Positions 60,564 through 64,000 of a DNA stretch of 64,000 bases are shown one piece after another. Both the position numbers and the translations under genes were made by a program. Below the pieces are notes generated by a model. The model saw nothing but the letters and a program-made list of their open reading frames with translations. It was not told the origin of the DNA and made no database searches. The first letter of the stretch is position 1. The number at the start of each line of letters is the position of its first letter. The stretch comes from Poriferisodalis sp965204125 (lineage in GTDB: Bacteria > Actinomycetota > Acidimicrobiia > Acidimicrobiales > Poriferisodalaceae), in the NCBI RefSeq assembly GCF_965204125.1, contig NZ_OZ241968.1, forward strand, positions 434,001 through 498,000, read 5' to 3'.

Positions 60564-61097
60564 CTAGGCGGCTTCATCCAAGGAGTACGGCTCTTGGGCC
60601 GTGCCCGGCTTGCAATGCCCGCTCTCGGAGGTCGTCGTACAGGGCCCTCCCCGGCCCGCAGCAGCAGCGGCGGCATCGTGGCTGCCTTCGATCTCGCGCC
60701 ACAGCTCGTCTCGCACCGCAGCCGCTGCTGAGACATCCAACCGGTTGCACACCACGATGCCTTCGATGGCGTCGGCCACGACCGCTGCGAAGGGGCGGCC
60801 GCGCACCCGCACCGCAACCACGCTTTCGCCGTTACCGCTGCGCTGGATGGAGCGATCGAGCTGATCCGATCGCGGCGGGCTCTGGAAACTGGGCACGTGC
60901 AGGCCCATGTCGCGCGAGGCCGCAGCCAAGGCTCGCGCCGTCAGCACGAAGCGACCCGAGGGGTCGGCGTTCGAATCGCTGAGCACGCCGGCCGCGGCCG
61001 CCGATGAGCTGCCGGCCCGGTGCAATCGCCCGCGAGCCTGCGAGGCATCGACCAGCCGAAGCGCTGCGGGAGGGTGGGTGCGGGGTGTTGCTTGCAT
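60564..61097 (-). CDS. Conserved actinobacterial protein of unknown function
   Basis: A 177-residue soluble protein without recognised domain. Its core is SGRFVLTARALAAASRDMGL, VPSFQSPPRSDQLDRSIQRS, then ESVVAVRVRGRPFAAVVADA and IEGIVVCNRL. From memory, the string of Pro-rich VPxFxSPPR followed by VAVRxRGRPxAAVVADxIEG recurs in hypothetical proteins across Actinobacteria. This supports a real gene despite the Ala/Arg-rich ends. The C-terminal 40 residues are low-complexity with two cysteines. The start is uncertain: ATG at 61097 has only a weak GATGAT box. It is divergent from the PD-(D/E)XK nuclease gene, which hints at a DNA-related role, as an inference. Confidence 0.65.
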   Translation of the reverse strand: MQATPRTHPPAALRLVDASQARGRLHRAGSSSAAAAGVLSDSNADPSGRFVLTARALAAASRDMGLHVPSFQSPPRSDQLDRSIQRSGNGESVVAVRVRGRPFAAVVADAIEGIVVCNRLDVSAAAAVRDELWREIEGSHDAAAAAAGRGGPCTTTSESGHCKPGTAQEPYSLDEAA

Positions 61098-61201
61098 GTG
61101 CCCATCATCGCCAGGGGGTGTGACACCAATACGGAGGGTTACCGGTCCTGCAGTCGGGGTGTTGTCGAGGGCGAGCGCGGCGACGACCACAATGGACCCA
61201 G

Positions 61202-62161
61202 ATGGCGAACACCGTCCGAGGATTGCTGCCTGCCCAGCAGGCCACGCTTGACGCGATCCGCACGCCCGCAGAGCACCGTCCCGCCTACCCGGCCGGCTTC
61301 GCCAACGAGCTGCGCAACGACGCAGAATCAGCGCTGAACAGGCTCGTCGATGCCGCTCGCAACATCGACAGCCGTGGGCTGTGGGTTGCCAAACGGGACC
61401 TTGCTGGCGTGTTCGGCTGCGAAGCCCGATACGTCGCCGATGCAGACATGCCGTTCGAATGGTCCGTGCCGACGGCACGCGGCACGGTGCTGCACAAGGC
61501 GGTCGAATTGTCGACCCATCGGCGCTTCGAACCCGAAGATGCTGTCGATGCCGCGCTCGAACGTCTCGTCGCCGACGACGACAACCTCGGCGGCTTCCTG
61601 GCCGAAGCATCGGACGGCGAGCGCGCCGATCTGACGGCCAACTGCGTCGCGCTGCTCGCACGCTTCGGCGAAACGTTCCCGCCGATGCAGCGTGCCTGGC
61701 GACCTGCCGCCGAGGTCCGCGCCCGTGCACGGCTGTGCGGCGGTGCGTTCGTGCTCAACGGCAAGTACGACCTCACACTCGGATCGCCTTCACCGCTGGG
61801 CGGGCCTGATCGCCTCCAACGCGCCGGCAAGGTCATCATCGACCTCAAGACCGGCTCACGCACGCCGACCGACCCGGAAGACCTGCGGTTCTACGCCCTC
61901 GTCGAGACGCTCTCCGTAGGCGTGCCGCCGCTGGGCGTCGGCTCGTTCTACGTCGCCGAAGGACGCATCGAGCACGAGACCGTGACTGCCGAGGTGCTGA
62001 ACAGCGCGCTGCGCCGGACCATCGACGGCATCGGTCGACTCATCAGCTTGCGAACCGACAGGCGTGAGCCGCGGCGCGTGCCTGGCCCACCGTGCCGTTG
62101 GTGCCCGATCTCGGTCGATTGCGGGCCGGGTCAGGAGTGGCTGTCAGACCCCGACGACTGA
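61202..62161 (+). CDS. PD-(D/E)XK superfamily nuclease with Fe-S-type cysteines
   Basis: A 319-residue RecB/Cas4-like nuclease. In order: FGCEARY (first Cys), ARGTVLHKAVE (His of motif I), NGKYDLTLG (Asp), KVIIDLKTGSRTP (Asp-x-Lys), then PCRWCPISVDC with three Cys. The four cysteines around the nuclease core match the AddB/Cas4-type 4Fe-4S 'iron staple'. No helicase or cas gene is adjacent, so it is a stand-alone member, probably in DNA repair or recombination. ATG at 61202 has a CACAAT box 8 nt upstream. Its 3' end overlaps the convergent GNAT gene by 31 bp. Confidence 0.87.
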   Translation: MANTVRGLLPAQQATLDAIRTPAEHRPAYPAGFANELRNDAESALNRLVDAARNIDSRGLWVAKRDLAGVFGCEARYVADADMPFEWSVPTARGTVLHKAVELSTHRRFEPEDAVDAALERLVADDDNLGGFLAEASDGERADLTANCVALLARFGETFPPMQRAWRPAAEVRARARLCGGAFVLNGKYDLTLGSPSPLGGPDRLQRAGKVIIDLKTGSRTPTDPEDLRFYALVETLSVGVPPLGVGSFYVAEGRIEHETVTAEVLNSALRRTIDGIGRLISLRTDRREPRRVPGPPCRWCPISVDCGPGQEWLSDPDD

Positions 62162-62769
62162 GCGAAGCCGTCGCTGCGGGCAGCCCGGAGCCGCGCTCCC
62201 ATCTGATCGCGGCCGGCCTGCCATTCCTCCAGCGTCAGGCCGAAGCGCTCGTGGTCTTCCCACACGCCGGCGATCTGGATATATCCCTGAGCGATTCCCT
62301 CGGAGCGCAGCCCCAGCTTCTCCACCACCCGGAGGCTGGCGGCGTTGCGCGGCATGATCGACACCTGCACCCGGTGCAAGCCGACCTGATCGAAGGCAAA
62401 CCCGAACACAGCCAGCAGCCCTTCGGCGACCAGTCCCTTGCCGGCCAACCGTTCGTCGATCCAGTAGCCCACATGGGCGCTCTGGAATGCCCCACGTGCC
62501 ACATGTGAGACATTGATCTCGCCGCAGAACCAGCCTTCGTGCCAGAGGCCGAAGTCGAACGCCGTGCCCAGTGAGCGCTCGCGTTCACGGACGCGGCAGC
62601 GATTGGCGAACGCCTGCGGGTCGCGCGACGGATCGGGCGCGCTCGCGGGCGGGCGAGGCTCCCACTTGGCCAGCCAGTCGCGGCACCGTGCCCGGACTTC
62701 ATTCCACTGGGCGAAGTCTGACGGCACGAGCGGGCGAAGCTCGAGCCGCTCGGTGCGCAGGCGACTCAC
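62131..62769 (-). CDS. GNAT family N-acetyltransferase (RimJ/RimL-like)
   Basis: A 212-residue acetyltransferase of the RimJ/RimL group, which acetylates protein N-termini or small amines. It opens LRTERLELRPLVPSDFAQW, then shows FCGEINVSHVARGAFQSAHV, the acetyl-CoA loop VGYWIDERLAGKGLVAEGL, and the closing MPRNAASLRVVEKLGLRSEG. GTG at 62769 is preferred because TACTGT stands 7 nt upstream in the leaderless layout; an ATG at 62814 overlapping the Ppx stop is the alternative. The C-terminus overlaps the convergent nuclease gene. Confidence 0.88.
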   Translation of the reverse strand: MSRLRTERLELRPLVPSDFAQWNEVRARCRDWLAKWEPRPPASAPDPSRDPQAFANRCRVRERERSLGTAFDFGLWHEGWFCGEINVSHVARGAFQSAHVGYWIDERLAGKGLVAEGLLAVFGFAFDQVGLHRVQVSIMPRNAASLRVVEKLGLRSEGIAQGYIQIAGVWEDHERFGLTLEEWQAGRDQMGARLRAARSDGFAQSSGSDSHS

Positions 62770-62776
62770 GCTGCGC

Positions 62777-62782
62777 ACAGTA
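62777..62782 (-). promoter_or_regulatory. Leaderless -10 box TACTGT for GNAT gene
   Basis: TACTGT, spacer GCGCAGC (7 nt), then GTG at 62769; identical to the ppk2 box. Confidence 0.45.
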
Positions 62783-62800
62783 CTGGCGCGCCGCCGGCGC

Positions 62801-63889
62801 TCACCGAGCGGCATCGGTGCCTCCCTCGCGGAGCTCGGCCGCCGGGCTGACCTGCGCCTCGCGGAGCTCGGCCGCCGGGCTGACCTGCGCCTCGCGGAGC
62901 TCGGCCGCTATGCCGTCGAGGAGATCGCGCTCACGGACGATGCACTCGTCAATGTCCCAGTGGCGCATGACCGCGACCAGGATGCAGCAGCCTCCCACGA
63001 TCACGGGCGCCCGATCGATGTGCAGTCCCGGATTGTGGACACGGTCGGCCAGCCGCTCGGTGGCCAGCGTGCGGAAGACATCCTCGGCCGCAGCCCTAGT
63101 GAGCACGAATCCGTCGATGACCTCAGGATCGTAGGGATCGAGACCGATCTCGACCGCGGCCACCGTCGTAACGGTCCCGGCGACACCCACGAGCCGTGCC
63201 GCCGCGGCACCCCGCGCGATGACGGGATGATCACGGTCGATGTCGTCGAGGTGCAGGCGCGCCACCGAGATCGCCGAGCTCAATTCCTCGGGCCGGGGAG
63301 GATCCGATGGCAGGAACCTCTCCGTCCACCGCACCGAGCCCATATCGACGGAGGTCGCCGCATCCGGTCGGCCGCCAGCCGATGGCGTGCCGTAGGCGAA
63401 CTCCGTCGATCCCCCGCCGATGTCGAGCACTAGCGCCGCGGGTCCGGCCGCCGGAGCTGGGGCTGTGGGCGCGCCGGGATCGGACGGTGCGCCGCGGCCG
63501 GCAACATCGGCCAAGCCGGTGGTGGCCCCTGCAAATCCATACGCGGCCTCGGCGTCGCCATCCAGCAGCTCGACGTCGGTGCCGAGCGCATCGCTCGCCC
63601 TCTGCAGGAACTCCGCACCGTTCGCGGCATCTCGCGCAGCACTGGTCGCGACAGCCCGCACCGCGATCGCCTGACGGTCTTCGATGATCTGGCGGTACTC
63701 CCCCAGCACGTCGACGACACGGCCGATGGCGTCGTCGCGGAGCCGACCTCCGGCATCGACGCCTCTACCGAGCCCGGTGATGCGCAGCAGCCGCTGTCCC
63801 AGCCCCGTGCCGTCGTCGATGAGCAGGCGCGTGGTGTTCGTGCCGCAGTCCACGACTGCAACCGGAGCTGGCGACGGCTCAACGGCCAT
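62801..63889 (-). CDS. Ppx/GppA family phosphatase (exopolyphosphatase-like)
   Basis: A 362-residue protein of the ASKHA fold. VAVVDCGTNTTRLLI is the first phosphate loop, AVATSAARDAANG the connecting block, and LVLDIGGGSTEFAYG the second phosphate loop. LVGVAGTVTTVAAVE, followed by VIVGGCCILVAVMRH, completes the domain. Actinobacterial members act as exopolyphosphatase or pppGpp phosphatase. The C-terminus carries a coding tandem repeat (EAQVSPAAELR twice plus a partial copy). ATG at 63889 overlaps the end of the upstream frame by 11 bp, suggesting an operon. Confidence 0.93.
   Translation of the reverse strand: MAVEPSPAPVAVVDCGTNTTRLLIDDGTGLGQRLLRITGLGRGVDAGGRLRDDAIGRVVDVLGEYRQIIEDRQAIAVRAVATSAARDAANGAEFLQRASDALGTDVELLDGDAEAAYGFAGATTGLADVAGRGAPSDPGAPTAPAPAAGPAALVLDIGGGSTEFAYGTPSAGGRPDAATSVDMGSVRWTERFLPSDPPRPEELSSAISVARLHLDDIDRDHPVIARGAAAARLVGVAGTVTTVAAVEIGLDPYDPEVIDGFVLTRAAAEDVFRTLATERLADRVHNPGLHIDRAPVIVGGCCILVAVMRHWDIDECIVRERDLLDGIAAELREAQVSPAAELREAQVSPAAELREGGTDAAR
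62825..62908. repeat. 33-bp tandem repeat (about 2.5 copies) in the Ppx 3' end
   Basis: Units at 62825-62857 and 62858-62890 are identical, and 62891-62908 repeats the first 18 bp. The unit encodes 11 residues, so copy-number change keeps the frame and alters only the C-terminal tail. Confidence 0.9.
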
Positions 63890-64000
63890 GAGAGCCCGCC
63901 ACGGATGCCGATTGAGTGGGTGCAGATGCGGTCGCAGCGCCTTCGACGGCCGATGACACGCCCATGTCGCCGAGCCGTGCCAGCACCCAATCACCGACGG
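63879..64000 (-). CDS. C-terminal end of an upstream gene (possibly DUF501 family), partial
   Basis: The last 40 codons of a frame that enters from the right edge and ends at TGA (63879-63881), 11 bp inside the Ppx gene. The visible part reads VGDWVLARLGDMGV followed by a Ser/Ala-rich tail. In actinobacteria a DUF501 gene often precedes ppx, and its end can look like this, but 40 residues are too few to be sure. Confidence 0.45.
   Translation of the reverse strand, partial: VGDWVLARLGDMGVSSAVEGAATASAPTQSASVAGSHGR

Noticed and set aside
61098..61730. Long upstream extension of the conserved unknown protein
   Set aside because: It lies antisense to the PD-(D/E)XK nuclease gene and lacks the composition of the core protein.

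Overview
The window is GC-rich (roughly two-thirds G+C by eye), densely packed and mostly metabolic. It most resembles an uncultured marine-type actinobacterium, probably class Acidimicrobiia. The signs are two F420-type luciferase-like oxidoreductases plus an NtaA-type one, myo-inositol-phosphate synthase, a cytochrome P450, SulP carriers, Wzm/Wzt-type polysaccharide export, a giant Calx-beta/Fn3 surface protein with cell-wall-binding repeats, and frequent GTG starts. Many genes have no Shine-Dalgarno sequence but carry a TANNNT box 6-9 nt before the start codon, the layout of leaderless transcripts. The taxonomic call is an inference from gene content; there is no rRNA gene in the window.

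Layout. 1-11.9 kb: rhomboid protease (cut by the edge), AlkD-like glycosylase, SulP carrier with a proline-rich lipoprotein, luciferase-like oxidoreductase with M18 aminopeptidase, histidine phosphatase, ammonium transporter, a coupled transsulfuration pair (CBS and CGS/CGL) and an orphan aldoxime dehydratase. 11.9-24.6 kb: an accessory island holding a decayed PEP/pyruvate-binding-family gene, a 3,368-residue repeat protein whose start lies 34 bp from a 13-G homopolymer, and a damaged retropepsin/small-protein pair. Two imperfect copies of a 31-bp sequence lie at its ends. 24.6-32.6 kb: fused indolepyruvate:ferredoxin oxidoreductase, MFS carrier, a GrdB-like gene with an in-frame UGA followed by a SECIS-like hairpin, SDR and PhyH-type dioxygenase. 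32.6-37.5 kb: a two-domain glycosyltransferase divergent from an ABC polysaccharide exporter. 37.5-47.3 kb: flavin monooxygenase, three-gene block with homogentisate dioxygenase, hydroxyacid dehydrogenase, luciferase-like oxidoreductase, SDR and a second SulP carrier. 47.4-54.8 kb: PPK2, a four-gene overlapping operon (histidine phosphatase, GcvT/DmdA-like, ornithine-cyclodeaminase-like, EamA exporter), a Rieske-ThDP fusion enzyme and a methyltransferase. 54.8-64 kb: 2OG oxygenase, secreted protein, inositol-phosphate synthase, P450, ketopantoate-reductase-like protein, tRNA-Leu(UAA), a conserved unknown, an Fe-S PD-(D/E)XK nuclease, a GNAT enzyme and a Ppx/GppA phosphatase with a coding tandem repeat.

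Together the genes describe a heterotroph that degrades amino acids and aromatic compounds (indolepyruvate oxidoreductase, homogentisate dioxygenase, transsulfuration), takes up ammonium and anions, handles polyphosphate (PPK2 and Ppx), and invests in surface structures. The best candidates for new biology are the UGA/SECIS gene, the homopolymer in front of the giant surface protein, the window-wide leaderless start pattern, the Rieske-ThDP fusion and the overlapping four-gene operon. No CRISPR array, rRNA, insertion sequence or complete prophage was seen.
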